Positions 1-10,138 of a stretch of 64,000 nt of DNA are shown one piece after another. Numbering within the stretch: the first letter of the stretch is position 1; every line of letters starts with the position of its first letter. The translations under genes and the position numbers were made by a program. The DNA lies in assembly GCF_014252335.1 (NCBI RefSeq), contig NZ_CP059218.1:174165-238164 (forward strand), given 5' to 3'. The DNA is from Blattabacterium cuenoti (lineage in GTDB: Bacteria > Bacteroidota > Bacteroidia > Flavobacteriales > Blattabacteriaceae). The notes beneath the pieces were generated by a model that did not search any database, was not told where the DNA came from, and worked only from the letters and a program-made list of their open reading frames with translations.

Positions 1-1085
1 ATAGTTCCTCTTGCTTGTTGATCCCAATAAGGTGCACCTAATCCAGAAAATGCTGGTACCATATACATACCTTCAGTATTTTCGACAGAAGAAGCCAGTA
101 GTTCAGCTTCATTAGAAGAAGAAAGCAAACCTAATCCATCTCTTAACCATTGTATAATAGCACCAGCTATAAAAACACTTCCTTCTAAAGCATATTGAAC
201 TTTGTCCTTAATTTTCCATGCAATAGTTGTAATTAAATTATTTTGTGAAAATACAGGTTTATTTCCTACATTCATTAACATAAAACAACCTGTTCCATAA
301 GTATTTTTAACCATTCCTATTTTAGTACACATATGTCCAAACAGTGCTGATTGTTGATCTCCAGCAATTCCAGATATAGGAATTTTGTGAGATAAAATAT
401 GCCCAGTTGTATATCCCAAAATTTCACTTGAAGATTTAACTTCTGGAAGCATATTGTTTGGAATTTCAAATAATTTAATTAAATCTTGATCCCAATTTAG
501 AGTATTAATATTAAAAAGCATAGTTCTAGATGCATTTGTCACATCAGTAACATGAATTGCTTTTCCTGTTAAATTCCAAATTAACCAAGAATCTATAGTT
601 CCAAAAGCTAATAACCCAGAATCTGCTTTGTTTCTAGCTCCTGGAATATTATCCAATATCCATTTTATTTTAGTAGCAGAAAAATATGGATCTATGATAA
701 GACCTGTTTTATTTCTAATCATTTCAGTTAATCCATCCTTTTTGATTTTATCACAATAATTAGATGTTCTTCTATCTTGCCAAACTATAGCATTAAATAT
801 CGGTTCTCCTGTTTTTTTATCCCATATAACAGTTGTTTCTCTTTGATTGGTAATTCCTATTGATGCAATATTTTTTCCTTCTAAATTTGCTTTTAAAATT
901 GCTTCTAATGCTACTGAAGCTTGAGTTGACCATATTTCTTCTGCATTATGTTCTACCCATCCAGGATATGGATAAATTTGAGTAAATTCTCTTTGAGCAA
1001 TAGAAATAATATTTCCAATTTTATCAAAAATAATAGCTCTAGAACTAGTAGTTCCCTGATCTAGTGATAGTACATATTGTTTCAT
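1..1085 (-). CDS. glpK: Glycerol kinase, 5' part (runs off the window start)
   Basis: Phosphorylates glycerol to glycerol-3-phosphate in the cytoplasm, the first step of glycerol use. The protein starts [16 protein letters not shown], with the phosphate-binding DQGTTSSR motif of the FGGY kinase family at residues 9-16. Further family signatures follow, including GITNQRETT and an [10 protein letters not shown] stretch. About 361 codons are present of roughly 500 usual for the family; the 3' end lies beyond position 1. It sits 50 bases downstream of glpD on the same strand, so both are probably co-transcribed and together feed glycerol into dihydroxyacetone phosphate. No frameshift is seen in the visible part. 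Confidence 0.96.
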   Translation of the reverse strand, partial: MKQYVLSLDQGTTSSRAIIFDKIGNIISIAQREFTQIYPYPGWVEHNAEEIWSTQASVALEAILKANLEGKNIASIGITNQRETTVIWDKKTGEPIFNAIVWQDRRTSNYCDKIKKDGLTEMIRNKTGLIIDPYFSATKIKWILDNIPGARNKADSGLLAFGTIDSWLIWNLTGKAIHVTDVTNASRTMLFNINTLNWDQDLIKLFEIPNNMLPEVKSSSEILGYTTGHILSHKIPISGIAGDQQSALFGHMCTKIGMVKNTYGTGCFMLMNVGNKPVFSQNNLITTIAWKIKDKVQYALEGSVFIAGAIIQWLRDGLGLLSSSNEAELLASSVENTEGMYMVPAFSGLGAPYWDQQARGT

Positions 1086-1135
1086 ACGCATATAACAAAC
1101 AATTAAGGAATAATTTGATCATAAATAAATTAGAT

Positions 1136-2719
1136 TTATGGATAATAATATTGTATTGCTAATTTTTTAAAATTAGTGACTTGTAATTGTTCCCAATGTT
1201 TATCTTTTGAAAGTTCTTTAGCCATCAATGATGCGATGATAGGGGCTAATTCTATTGCTTTTTTAGCGTTTAGAAATAATAAACGGTACCTTCTAGCTAA
1301 AACATCTTCAATAGTTCTAGCCATTTCATATCGTACCATCCATATTACTTCTGCTTTAATGAAATAATAAGGAAATTGATTAATTAATGGTTCCCCCCAT
1401 ACAGGATTTTCATTAATTAATTTTTGTATTAGATCTCCATGATATGGAGCGATTTTATATGAAGAAAGAGATTGATATATTTTAATTGTTTTTGTTGAAG
1501 AAGGAATATTTTTTAAATTACCAATTTTAATTGCTTGATTTACAACTTCTTCAGCCATTTTTCTATAAGTTGTCCATTTTCCACCTATAATTGTTATTAA
1601 TCCAGAAGGACTAATTATAAGTTTATGAGATCTAGAAATATTTTTAGTAATAGAAGAAGAGAATTTATTAGATACTGCAAGAGGACGCAACCCAGAAAAT
1701 ACACTTAATATATTATGTTTTTTAGGAACATTAATAAAATATTTGTCAAAAGTTTGCAAAATAAAGTTAATTTCCTGTTCTAATGGTTTTGGTTCTAAAA
1801 CAATATTATCCAATAAAGTATCTGTTGTTCCTACTAAAACATGATCATACCATGGAATACTAAAAAGGATTCTTCCATCAGATGTTTTTGGTATTACAAT
1901 GGCATCGGAACTACTAAAAAATGATTTATCTATTACAATATGTGTACCTTGACTAGGTTTTATCACAAAAGGATAAGAAAAATTATCCATTTTAGTAATA
2001 GATTCTGAAAATACTCCAGTTGCATTTATAACTATTTTGGATGATATTAAGTATTCTTGTTTATTTTCTAAATCATTAGCTATTACTCCAGATATTTTAT
2101 TTCCAGATTGTTTATTTTTAATTAAATTATTAACTTGAAAATAATTTATAGGTATTCCTCCTTTTTTAACACATGTATTTGCTAAATTCATAGCAAACAT
2201 AGAATCATCAAATTGTCCATCATAATATAAAATACCTCCTTTCAAATTATCTTCCTTAATTTCAGGGAATAGATTTAATGTTTCCGTTTTGGATAAAAAT
2301 TTTGATTTTCCAAAACTTAATGATCCCGATAACCATTCATATGTTTTCAACCCAATCCAATATATAACTCCCATTTTCCAATTAAAAATAGGAATAACAA
2401 ATCTTTGTTTTTTAATTAAATGAGGTGCATTTTTTAATAGATATCCTCTCTCTCTTAATGCTTCATAAACTAACTTGATATTTCCCTGAGCTAAATATCG
2501 TATTCCTCCATGTATTAATTTTGTACTTCTACTAGAAGTTCCTTTAGAAAAATCAGATTGTTCTAAAAGAAGTGTTTTATATCCTCTAGACGCTGAATCT
2601 AAAGCAATACCTAATCCAGTTGCACCACCACCAATAATAATAATATCCCAAATTTTTATTTTTTTTACAACACTTAATAATCTATTTCTATCTAAAAAAA
2701 CATCTTTATCTTTCATCAT
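1136..2719 (-). CDS. glpD: Glycerol-3-phosphate dehydrogenase (FAD, respiratory)
   Basis: Oxidises glycerol-3-phosphate to dihydroxyacetone phosphate and passes electrons to quinone at the inner membrane. The 527-residue protein carries the FAD-binding glycine-rich motif GGGATGLG at residues 30-37 and the family signature HGGIRYL at 70-76. The C-terminal helical domain, with the RYEMARTIEDVLARR stretch, is present. Length is normal for the family. Two start codons lie side by side (2719 and 2716) and cannot be told apart. It precedes glpK, so the pair forms a glycerol-use unit; the electrons could reach the cbb3 oxidase encoded at 40.8-44.1 kb (inference). Confidence 0.96.
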   Translation of the reverse strand: MMKDKDVFLDRNRLLSVVKKIKIWDIIIIGGGATGLGIALDSASRGYKTLLLEQSDFSKGTSSRSTKLIHGGIRYLAQGNIKLVYEALRERGYLLKNAPHLIKKQRFVIPIFNWKMGVIYWIGLKTYEWLSGSLSFGKSKFLSKTETLNLFPEIKEDNLKGGILYYDGQFDDSMFAMNLANTCVKKGGIPINYFQVNNLIKNKQSGNKISGVIANDLENKQEYLISSKIVINATGVFSESITKMDNFSYPFVIKPSQGTHIVIDKSFFSSSDAIVIPKTSDGRILFSIPWYDHVLVGTTDTLLDNIVLEPKPLEQEINFILQTFDKYFINVPKKHNILSVFSGLRPLAVSNKFSSSITKNISRSHKLIISPSGLITIIGGKWTTYRKMAEEVVNQAIKIGNLKNIPSSTKTIKIYQSLSSYKIAPYHGDLIQKLINENPVWGEPLINQFPYYFIKAEVIWMVRYEMARTIEDVLARRYRLLFLNAKKAIELAPIIASLMAKELSKDKHWEQLQVTNFKKLAIQYYYP

Positions 2720-2830
2720 GGATTATTCTTCATATTAATATCATTCCATGTTTGCTATTTTTGGAAATCAATTTTTATTATTAAAACGAATAAAATTAAA
2801 AATAAATAAAATTTATTTTATTTTATTTAA

Positions 2831-4174
2831 TCATTCCATCATTTTGGATAAAAAATTTTTTATTATTTGTTGATGACTAGAATTAGCATTAAGATTTTTC
2901 ATAATTTTATTGATTTTTTCGAATTGCTGTATAAAACGATCTAAGTCAATTATATTTCTTCCAGATCCCATAGCTATTCTTTTTTTTCTACTTATTTCAA
3001 ATAATAGTTTTGGATTTCGTCTTTCATAAATAGTCATAGATAATATCATAGATTCTATTTCTTTAAATGAATTTTGTTTTGATTTTTGATTATTCAACAA
3101 AATTTCCATTCCAGGTAACATGGATAAAATATTTTTAATATTTCCTATTTTTTTGATTTTTTGTATTTGATTCAATAAATCTTCAAAATCAAAACGATTA
3201 CTAGAAATTTTGTTATAAATTTTTTTAGTTTTTTCCTCATTAAATTGTTCTTGAACTTTTTCTACTAAAGAAACTATATCCCCCATTCCTAAAATTCTAT
3301 TGGCTATTCTTTCTGGATAAAACAATTCTATATCATTTGGTTTTTCTCCATTACTAATAAATTTAATCGGTTTTCCAATAAGACTAGAGATTGTAATCGC
3401 TACACCACCTTTACTATCTCCATCTAATTTTGTTATTACAATACCATCAAAATTTAAAACTTTATAAAAAGCTTTTGTCGTATTTATTGCATCTTGTCCA
3501 GTCATAGAATCTACAATAAACAATGTTTCATCTGGATTCGAAATATGATGAATTTTTTGAATTTCATCCATCATAATTTGATCAACAGCTAATCTACCTG
3601 CTGTATCAATAATAATAACGTCCAAGTTATTATGAATAGAATAAAGCATTGAGTTTTTAACAATATCTACTGAATTATTTCTTTCCTTAAAAATTGGAAT
3701 ATTAATTTTTTTTGCTAATATTTCTAATTGATCAACTGCTGCTGCCCTATGAGTATCTGCAGCTACTAATAATGGATTTTTATATTTTTTATTCTTTAAA
3801 TAAAAAGCTAATTTGGCAGAAAATGAAGTTTTACCACATCCTTGTAATCCACAAGTTAAAATTATAGTTGGTTTATTTTTTTTTTGTGAAAAGGAAATTT
3901 CTCTATTTGTTTTACCCATCATCATAACTAATTCATCATACATAAGTTTTATTATAAGTTGACTTGGATGTAAAGAGGATAATACTTTTTTACCAATATA
4001 TTTTTCTTTTACTTTGTTAACGAATTCTTTAGCTATTTGATGATGTACATCTGCATCTATAAGAGCTATACGTATTTCTTTCAATGTTTCTGCAATATTA
4101 ATTTCCGTAATTTTACTATTACCCTTTAAAATATGGAAAGCTTTATCTAAGTTTTTTTGTAAATATTCAAACAT
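2831..4174 (-). CDS. ffh: Signal recognition particle protein Ffh (SRP54)
   Basis: GTPase that binds signal sequences and 4.5S RNA and targets nascent membrane proteins to the translocon. The order is N domain, then G domain with GLQGCGKTS (109-117), DTAGR (190-194) and TKLDGDSKGG (248-257), then a methionine-rich M domain holding SMLPGME and the RNA-binding SRKKRIAMGSGR stretch. The length of 447 is normal. It lies 11 bases downstream of argS and is probably co-transcribed with it. The coding strand has an A10 run (plus-strand T10 at 3876-3885) that stays in frame. No 4.5S RNA gene was seen in the window. Confidence 0.97.
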   Translation of the reverse strand: MFEYLQKNLDKAFHILKGNSKITEINIAETLKEIRIALIDADVHHQIAKEFVNKVKEKYIGKKVLSSLHPSQLIIKLMYDELVMMMGKTNREISFSQKKNKPTIILTCGLQGCGKTSFSAKLAFYLKNKKYKNPLLVAADTHRAAAVDQLEILAKKINIPIFKERNNSVDIVKNSMLYSIHNNLDVIIIDTAGRLAVDQIMMDEIQKIHHISNPDETLFIVDSMTGQDAINTTKAFYKVLNFDGIVITKLDGDSKGGVAITISSLIGKPIKFISNGEKPNDIELFYPERIANRILGMGDIVSLVEKVQEQFNEEKTKKIYNKISSNRFDFEDLLNQIQKIKKIGNIKNILSMLPGMEILLNNQKSKQNSFKEIESMILSMTIYERRNPKLLFEISRKKRIAMGSGRNIIDLDRFIQQFEKINKIMKNLNANSSHQQIIKNFLSKMME

Positions 4175-4185
4175 ATATTTTATTA

Positions 4186-5985
4186 TTATATATAATCAAT
4201 AACTTGTATTCCTAATAAATTCATTATATATTTCAAAATATTTCCTGCAACATGAATAATATTTATACACATATTGCTATAGGGAATATTTGATGGATTC
4301 AGTATTTTTTTTTTTTGATAAAAATTATTAAAAATTTTAGACACATGATAAACATAATTTGCTAATATAGATGGATTTAATTCTGTTGCTGATTTTTTTA
4401 ATATAACAGGATATTGATACATTATTTTTATCATATTTTTTTCATAAATATCAAATTTGACATTTAATAAATTTTCATATTTTATCAACAAACAATAATC
4501 AAAAAATTTTTTTTCTATTGAACGAATTCTAGAATATGTATATTGAATATAAAGTGCTGTTTTACCTTTAAAATCTATAGATTTTTCAGGATGAAAAATA
4601 ATTTGTTTTTTAGGATCTATTTGAAGAAAATAATATTTAATAGCTCCTAATCCTAATACTTCAAAATATTTGATCTGATCTTGTTCATTCATTATTTTTG
4701 AATTTTTTCTTTTTAAATAAGAAGTTTTAGAAAAAAAAATCATTTCTGAAATGAACTTATCTGCTTCTATTACATTGCCTATTCTTGATTTCATTTTACC
4801 TTCTGGTAAAACTACCATTTCATAAGATAGATGAATTAATTTATTGACCCATTTATATCCTAATTTCTTTAATATTTTAAATAGAACTTGAAAATGATAT
4901 TCTTGTTCTTTTCCAACAATATAAATTAATTTATCTAAGTTATATATTTTAAATCTATTTATTGCAGTTCCTATGTCTTGTGTTATATAGACAGAAGTTT
5001 GATCAGCTCGTAATAACAATTTTTTATCAAATCCATCTTTTGTTAAATCAATCCAAATAGATCCATCTTGTTGTTTTACAAATACTCCATTTTTAACTCC
5101 TTCTTGAACTATTTTTTTTCCAAAATTATAAATTTTACTTTCATATTCTATATGATCAAAATGAATTCCTAATTTTTTATATGTTTCTTTAAATCCATCA
5201 TAAACCCATCCATTCATCATTTTCCAAATTTTCATTATTTTATCATCTCCATACTCCCATTTTATTAGTAATGATCTTGCTAATTTCATCATATCATCAT
5301 TAGATTCATTTGTTTTATTATCCTTAAAATATGTTGTTATACCATTTTCACCATTGATTTTTTCAAATAAGCGATAATATGTTCCTACAAAATGATCTCC
5401 TTTCATTTTCATTTTTTTTGGTGTTTGATTATTACCAAATTTTATCCATGCTGCCATTGATTTACTGATATGTATGCCTCTATCGTTAATTATTTGAACT
5501 TTTTTAACATTATAACCTACTGTTTTTAATATTTTTGAAATAGATTCACCAATTAAACTATTTCTTATATGACCTATATGAAGTGGTTTATTTGTATTAG
5601 GAGATGAATATTCTACCATGATGGTTTTAGAAGATATTTTAACATCATAAAATTTATAATTCAACATTTGTTTTAATAATAAAAAATAATAATTATCTCC
5701 TAAAAAAAAATTTAAAAATCCTTGTACAACAGAAAAATTGACTTTTCCTTTTAATTCTTTTTTTACATAATTACCTATATTATTTCCAATTGTTGCTACT
5801 GAAGATTTTAATATTTTAGATAAAGGATATAAAATAATAGATATATCTCCAAAAGATTGTTTTAAGGAATATTGAAAATATAATTTATTACAATATTTTT
5901 TACTACCATATAAAATAAATATTCCTTGCTTAGTTAATTTTTCTACAGATTGAAAATCATCATTCATTAAAAAATCATCATTCAT
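4186..5985 (-). CDS. argS: Arginyl-tRNA synthetase
   Basis: Class I synthetase charging tRNA-Arg. The 599-residue protein has an N-terminal additional domain, the HIGH motif at 136-139 (SSPNTNKPLHIGH), a KMSKS-like GKMKSR sequence near residue 400, and a C-terminal DALR anticodon-binding domain. The start is ambiguous: an 18-base tandem duplication creates two identical start contexts at 5985 and 5967, so the protein begins MNDDFLMNDDF or, from the inner start, six residues later. It lies between ilvE (11-base gap) and ffh (11-base gap). An A12 run in the coding strand (plus-strand T12 at 4305-4316) is kept in frame. Confidence 0.96.
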   Translation of the reverse strand: MNDDFLMNDDFQSVEKLTKQGIFILYGSKKYCNKLYFQYSLKQSFGDISIILYPLSKILKSSVATIGNNIGNYVKKELKGKVNFSVVQGFLNFFLGDNYYFLLLKQMLNYKFYDVKISSKTIMVEYSSPNTNKPLHIGHIRNSLIGESISKILKTVGYNVKKVQIINDRGIHISKSMAAWIKFGNNQTPKKMKMKGDHFVGTYYRLFEKINGENGITTYFKDNKTNESNDDMMKLARSLLIKWEYGDDKIMKIWKMMNGWVYDGFKETYKKLGIHFDHIEYESKIYNFGKKIVQEGVKNGVFVKQQDGSIWIDLTKDGFDKKLLLRADQTSVYITQDIGTAINRFKIYNLDKLIYIVGKEQEYHFQVLFKILKKLGYKWVNKLIHLSYEMVVLPEGKMKSRIGNVIEADKFISEMIFFSKTSYLKRKNSKIMNEQDQIKYFEVLGLGAIKYYFLQIDPKKQIIFHPEKSIDFKGKTALYIQYTYSRIRSIEKKFFDYCLLIKYENLLNVKFDIYEKNMIKIMYQYPVILKKSATELNPSILANYVYHVSKIFNNFYQKKKILNPSNIPYSNMCINIIHVAGNILKYIMNLLGIQVIDYI

Positions 5986-5990
5986 TAAAA
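5955..5990 (-). repeat. 18-bp perfect tandem duplication at the argS start
   Basis: Two perfect head-to-tail copies of an 18-base unit (5955-5972 and 5973-5990) cover the argS start codon. Each copy contains an ATG followed by AATGATGATTTT, so the gene has two in-frame starts six codons apart in the same context. Confidence 0.9.
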
Positions 5991-5996
5991 TATATA

Positions 5997-7055
5997 TTAA
6001 AATTTTTTTAAATTCACTCTCCAGTCAAATGGATCATCAGATAAATTATGCTGTATATCTAATAATTGTTTCTTTAACCATATAGATAATCTATTTTTAT
6101 CTGGAAGTTTTGGTAAACAAAATTTGTGTTTTTGATAGCCAATCATTTGAAAATAGTTGATTACAACCGCAGTCCCACAACCAAAAGCTTCTTGTACAAT
6201 TCCTTTTTTTAATCCATATATTATTTCTGATATACTCACATCTCGTTCTTGAACTTCTACACCATGTTTTTTCGCTAAAGCAAGAATACTAGTACAAGTA
6301 ATTCCTTTTAATATGTTATCATTAAATTTTGGAGTTACAAGTTTATTATTTATTAAAAAACACACATTCATAGTGCCAGATTCCTCAATTTTTGTATGAG
6401 TAGATGAATCAGTCCATAAAAGTTGATCAAATCCTTCTTCCTTTGCTAACCGAGTTGGATAAAAAGAGGATGCATAATTACCAGCTGCTTTAGCAAATCC
6501 AACTCCTCCTGATGCAGAACGACTATATTGTTCTTCTATTTTTATTTTTAAAGGATGTTGATAATAAGATCCTACAGGAGTTGAAATAATCATAAAAATA
6601 TAATTATTAGCAGGTTTTGCAGATAATATTCCATCTACGGCAATAAAAAAGGGTCGTATATACAAAGATTGTCCATAATTTTTTGGTATCCATTTTCTAT
6701 CTATATCTATTAATCTTTCTAATCCATTCATAAAAATAGATTCTGGAATAATTGGCATTTCTAAACGTTGAGCAGATCGATTCATTCTTTTAAAATTTTC
6801 TTTTGGACGAAATAAAAATACATTTTCATCTTGATCTTTAAAAGCTTTCATACCTTCAAAAACTGCTTGTCCATAATGAAATACCAGAGATCTTGGAGAT
6901 AAGATTATATTATCAAATGGTTTAATCACAGAATTAATCCATTTTCCATTTTGACATTCAGCATAAAACATGTGATCTGAATAATAATTACCAAAAGTAA
7001 TATTATCTTTATGTATATTATGGATTCTAGTTTTATAAATCCTTTTTATTTTCAT
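5997..7055 (-). CDS. ilvE: Branched-chain amino acid aminotransferase
   Basis: PLP-dependent fold type IV transaminase that interconverts leucine, isoleucine and valine with their 2-oxo acids. The 352-residue protein matches the BCAT-II subgroup: the Schiff-base lysine is K189 in GFAKAAGNY, and the cofactor-binding EESGTMN follows at about 224-230. It lies 56 bases downstream of the fused 2-oxoacid dehydrogenase E1 gene and 11 bases upstream of argS. Next to a dehydrogenase that may act on branched-chain 2-oxo acids, it could serve leucine/isoleucine/valine synthesis or supply precursors for branched fatty acids (inference). The gene looks intact. Confidence 0.95.
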   Translation of the reverse strand: MKIKRIYKTRIHNIHKDNITFGNYYSDHMFYAECQNGKWINSVIKPFDNIILSPRSLVFHYGQAVFEGMKAFKDQDENVFLFRPKENFKRMNRSAQRLEMPIIPESIFMNGLERLIDIDRKWIPKNYGQSLYIRPFFIAVDGILSAKPANNYIFMIISTPVGSYYQHPLKIKIEEQYSRSASGGVGFAKAAGNYASSFYPTRLAKEEGFDQLLWTDSSTHTKIEESGTMNVCFLINNKLVTPKFNDNILKGITCTSILALAKKHGVEVQERDVSISEIIYGLKKGIVQEAFGCGTAVVINYFQMIGYQKHKFCLPKLPDKNRLSIWLKKQLLDIQHNLSDDPFDWRVNLKKF

Positions 7056-7111
7056 GAAATAATCAATCTGTTTTTATAATTCAAACAAAAATAAAATTAT
7101 TTAGCAGATTT

Positions 7112-9592
7112 TTAATGTGGTAATAGTTTTTTTTCATGAATAATTTGAAATACTTTTTCAATAATATCATCAACAGATGGTTTGGAAAAATAATCTCCAT
7201 CTGATCCATAAGGTGGTCTATGTTCTTTTGCTGTTAAAGTGATAGGAGGACTATCTAAATAATAATATCCTTTTTGTTCTTCTATTATTTTTTGTAAAAT
7301 ATAAGCAGATGCTCCACCTGGTACATCTTCATCAACAATCAATAATCTATTAGTTTTTTTTAAACTTTTTATTATATCGTGTCTAATATCAAAAGGCAAC
7401 AATGATTGAACATCAATAACTTCTGTATTAATATTCATTTGATATAACTCATCTGATGCTTCTTGAACAATTCTCCAGGTGGATCCATAAGTAACAATAG
7501 TAATGTCTGATCCAATTCTTGTTTTATCCACAATTCCTATAGGAGTTTTAAATTTACCTAAATTAATGGGTAATTTTTCTTTTAATCTATAACCATTTAA
7601 GCATTCAATTACTAAAGCTGGATCATCACTATTTATCAATAAATTATAAAAACCTGCTGCTTTTAACATATTTCTTGGAACTAAAATTAAAATTCCTCTT
7701 AAATAATTAAGAATTCCACCCATAGGAGATCCAGAATGCCAAATACCTTCTAATCGATGTCCTCTAGTACGAATAATAACTGGAGATTTTTGTCCACCTT
7801 TTGTTCTATATTGTAAACTAGCAAGATCATCACTCATAATCTGTAATGCATATAACATATAATCTACATATTGTATTTCTACTATTGGACGTAGTCCTCT
7901 CATTGCCAATCCAATTCCTTGTCCTAAAATCGTTGCTTCACGTATTCCAGTATCAAAAATACGAGTTGTTCCATATTTTTGTTGTAACCCTTCTAGTCCT
8001 TGATTGACATCACCTATTTTTCCTACATCTTCTCCAAAAATGAATAATTCTGGATACATTTCTAATAATTTATCAAAATTATCTCTTAGCAAAATTCTTC
8101 CATCTACCTCATTATTATTTTTTATATTATTAATCGTATTGTTGTTGTAAATAGGCAATACTTCTTTGATATTATAAGAAGACTTTTTAGAAATACTATA
8201 TAAATTAGATGAATAATTATGTTGTTCTTGGTTCATTCTTGTTTGATACCAATTTAAAAAACACTTTTTTTGATAAGATTGTTGATCAGGCAAACAATAT
8301 ATAGAATTACGTATTATGTGAAATATAGATTTTTTAGTATACAGATTATGATTTATATCTAATTTTTCCATTTTATTGATATTTATATTAATGGATGTAT
8401 TTAAAGGAAATTCAAATTTTAATTTATATAACTGTTCAATAGCTTCATTCCTAAATTTTTCTATTGGATATTTAAATTGCATCCAAGCTTTTTCTTGTTC
8501 TTGTTTAACATATGTTTTTGATTCTAAATCAATTTTATCTAAAGTATAAACATCAGAAATATTTTTAAATTGTCCTGATTCTGTTTCAAATTGAAGATTT
8601 AAAATCCAATCACGAAATTTTTTTATTACATCATTTTTAATTTCCCATTGTAAACGTTCTTTAGATTTATATCTTTCATGTGAAGAAGATGTTGAATGTC
8701 CTTGCGGCTGAGTCAAATCAGTAACATGAATAATGACTGGAACATGTTCATAACGAGCGATTTTATTAGCAGTAATATATGTTTTAATCAAATCCATATA
8801 ATTAGATCCACTAACACGAAATATTTCTAATCCTTTTCCTTTTTTATTTCTTTTAAATCCATATAACAAATCACTTATATATTTTTTTGAAAATTGATAT
8901 TTATTAGGAACTGATATTCCATATTCATCATCCCATATAGAAATTATAATTGGAATTTGAAGTACAGATGCGGAATTAATTGTTTCCCAAAATAATCCTT
9001 CAGAAATGCCAGCATTACCAATAGTTCCAAATGCTACCTCATTTCCTCCATTAGAAAATTTTTGATGTGTTTTTTTTAAAATTTTTAAATTTTTATAAAT
9101 TTTCGAAGCTTGTGCCAATCCTAATAATCTAGGCATTTGAGATGCAATTGAAGAAACATCAGCACTAGAATTTTTTCTATTCATTAAATTATGCCACATT
9201 CCATCATCTTGTAATAATCTTGTGCCAAAATGTGATGACATCATTCTTCCGGAAGAAATTGGTTCAAATTTCAAATTTGAATTAGCATATAACTGAGAAA
9301 AAAAATTCTGTATATTTAATGCACCAATAGCTATCATAAAGGTTTGATCTCTATAATATCCAGAACGAAAATCTCCATTTTCAAAAATTTTTGCCATTAC
9401 CAATTGAGGAATTTCTTTACCATCTCCAAAAATTCCAAATTTAGCTTTTCCATTTAAAACTTCTTTTCGTCCTAAAATACTTGTTTCTCTACTAATTCTA
9501 GCTATTTTATAATCATTTAAAATAACTTGTTGAAATAATTCAAAAGAACTATTTGAAAAATAATATTTAATAATTTTTTTATTCATTATCAT
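7112..9592 (-). CDS. 2-oxoacid dehydrogenase E1, fused alpha and beta subunits
   Basis: Thiamine diphosphate-dependent E1 component of a 2-oxoacid dehydrogenase complex, cytoplasmic. Its 826 residues join an E1-alpha-like half (about 1-370, with the cofactor region GTIGNAGISEG and DDEYGISVP), a poorly conserved linker of about 120 residues, and an E1-beta-like half from about 490 (FGEDVGKIGDVNQGLEG). Such fusions are typical of Bacteroidetes and are usually named branched-chain 2-oxoisovalerate dehydrogenase. The neighbouring ilvE supports that substrate, but pyruvate cannot be excluded from sequence. A separate E1-beta gene lies at 15.6 kb. ATGs at 9592 and 9586 are equally likely starts. 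Confidence 0.9.
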   Translation of the reverse strand: MIMNKKIIKYYFSNSSFELFQQVILNDYKIARISRETSILGRKEVLNGKAKFGIFGDGKEIPQLVMAKIFENGDFRSGYYRDQTFMIAIGALNIQNFFSQLYANSNLKFEPISSGRMMSSHFGTRLLQDDGMWHNLMNRKNSSADVSSIASQMPRLLGLAQASKIYKNLKILKKTHQKFSNGGNEVAFGTIGNAGISEGLFWETINSASVLQIPIIISIWDDEYGISVPNKYQFSKKYISDLLYGFKRNKKGKGLEIFRVSGSNYMDLIKTYITANKIARYEHVPVIIHVTDLTQPQGHSTSSSHERYKSKERLQWEIKNDVIKKFRDWILNLQFETESGQFKNISDVYTLDKIDLESKTYVKQEQEKAWMQFKYPIEKFRNEAIEQLYKLKFEFPLNTSINININKMEKLDINHNLYTKKSIFHIIRNSIYCLPDQQSYQKKCFLNWYQTRMNQEQHNYSSNLYSISKKSSYNIKEVLPIYNNNTINNIKNNNEVDGRILLRDNFDKLLEMYPELFIFGEDVGKIGDVNQGLEGLQQKYGTTRIFDTGIREATILGQGIGLAMRGLRPIVEIQYVDYMLYALQIMSDDLASLQYRTKGGQKSPVIIRTRGHRLEGIWHSGSPMGGILNYLRGILILVPRNMLKAAGFYNLLINSDDPALVIECLNGYRLKEKLPINLGKFKTPIGIVDKTRIGSDITIVTYGSTWRIVQEASDELYQMNINTEVIDVQSLLPFDIRHDIIKSLKKTNRLLIVDEDVPGGASAYILQKIIEEQKGYYYLDSPPITLTAKEHRPPYGSDGDYFSKPSVDDIIEKVFQIIHEKKLLPH

Positions 9593-9693
9593 AATGAATA
9601 CTAATTGTTTAGTCTACTACTTTGGATTTTAATTATAAATAATAATATTTTGTTATTTATATTTAAGCAACAAGATAATAAAATGATCCATTA

Positions 9694-10116
9694 ATGACTA
9701 ATATAACATTTGCCGTAATTAAACCAGATGCAGTTAAAAATGGATATACAACTTCTATTTTATTTAAAATTGAAAAATCTGGTTTTAAAATAATAGCAAT
9801 GAAAATGATGCAAATATCTCAAAAAATAGCAAATAAATTTTATCATGAACATCAAAATTCTTTTTATTTTAATTCTTTAATTACATTTATGTCTTCTGGA
9901 CCAATAATTCCTATAATGTTAAAAAAAAACAACGCAGTAAAAGATTTTAGAATTTTAATGGGGAATAAAAATCCATTGTATGCAAAAAATGGAACTATAC
10001 GTAAACTATATGCTAAATCATTAGAACAAAATGCTATTCATGGATCAGATAAGAATGAAAATGTTGATAAAGAATATCAATTATTTTTTGATGAACAAGA
10101 AATTTTTTTAAAGTAA
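9694..10116 (+). CDS. ndk: Nucleoside diphosphate kinase
   Basis: Transfers the gamma-phosphate from ATP to nucleoside diphosphates through a phospho-histidine. The 140-residue protein begins with the family motif TFAVIKPDAV and has the active-site histidine H116 in NAIHGSD. Length is normal. It is the first gene of a plus-strand group with lemA and the TPM-domain gene (22- and 20-base gaps). The region upstream is shared with the divergent E1 gene and shows no exact TAnnTTTG box. It is intact. Confidence 0.97.
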   Translation: MTNITFAVIKPDAVKNGYTTSILFKIEKSGFKIIAMKMMQISQKIANKFYHEHQNSFYFNSLITFMSSGPIIPIMLKKNNAVKDFRILMGNKNPLYAKNGTIRKLYAKSLEQNAIHGSDKNENVDKEYQLFFDEQEIFLK

Positions 10117-10138
10117 ATTAAATTAAATTCAAATAAAA

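Noticed and set aside
2770-2828. Intrinsic terminator between ffh and glpD
   Set aside because: The inverted repeat there (AAATAAA/TTTATTT) is made only of A and T and is expected by chance in this composition.
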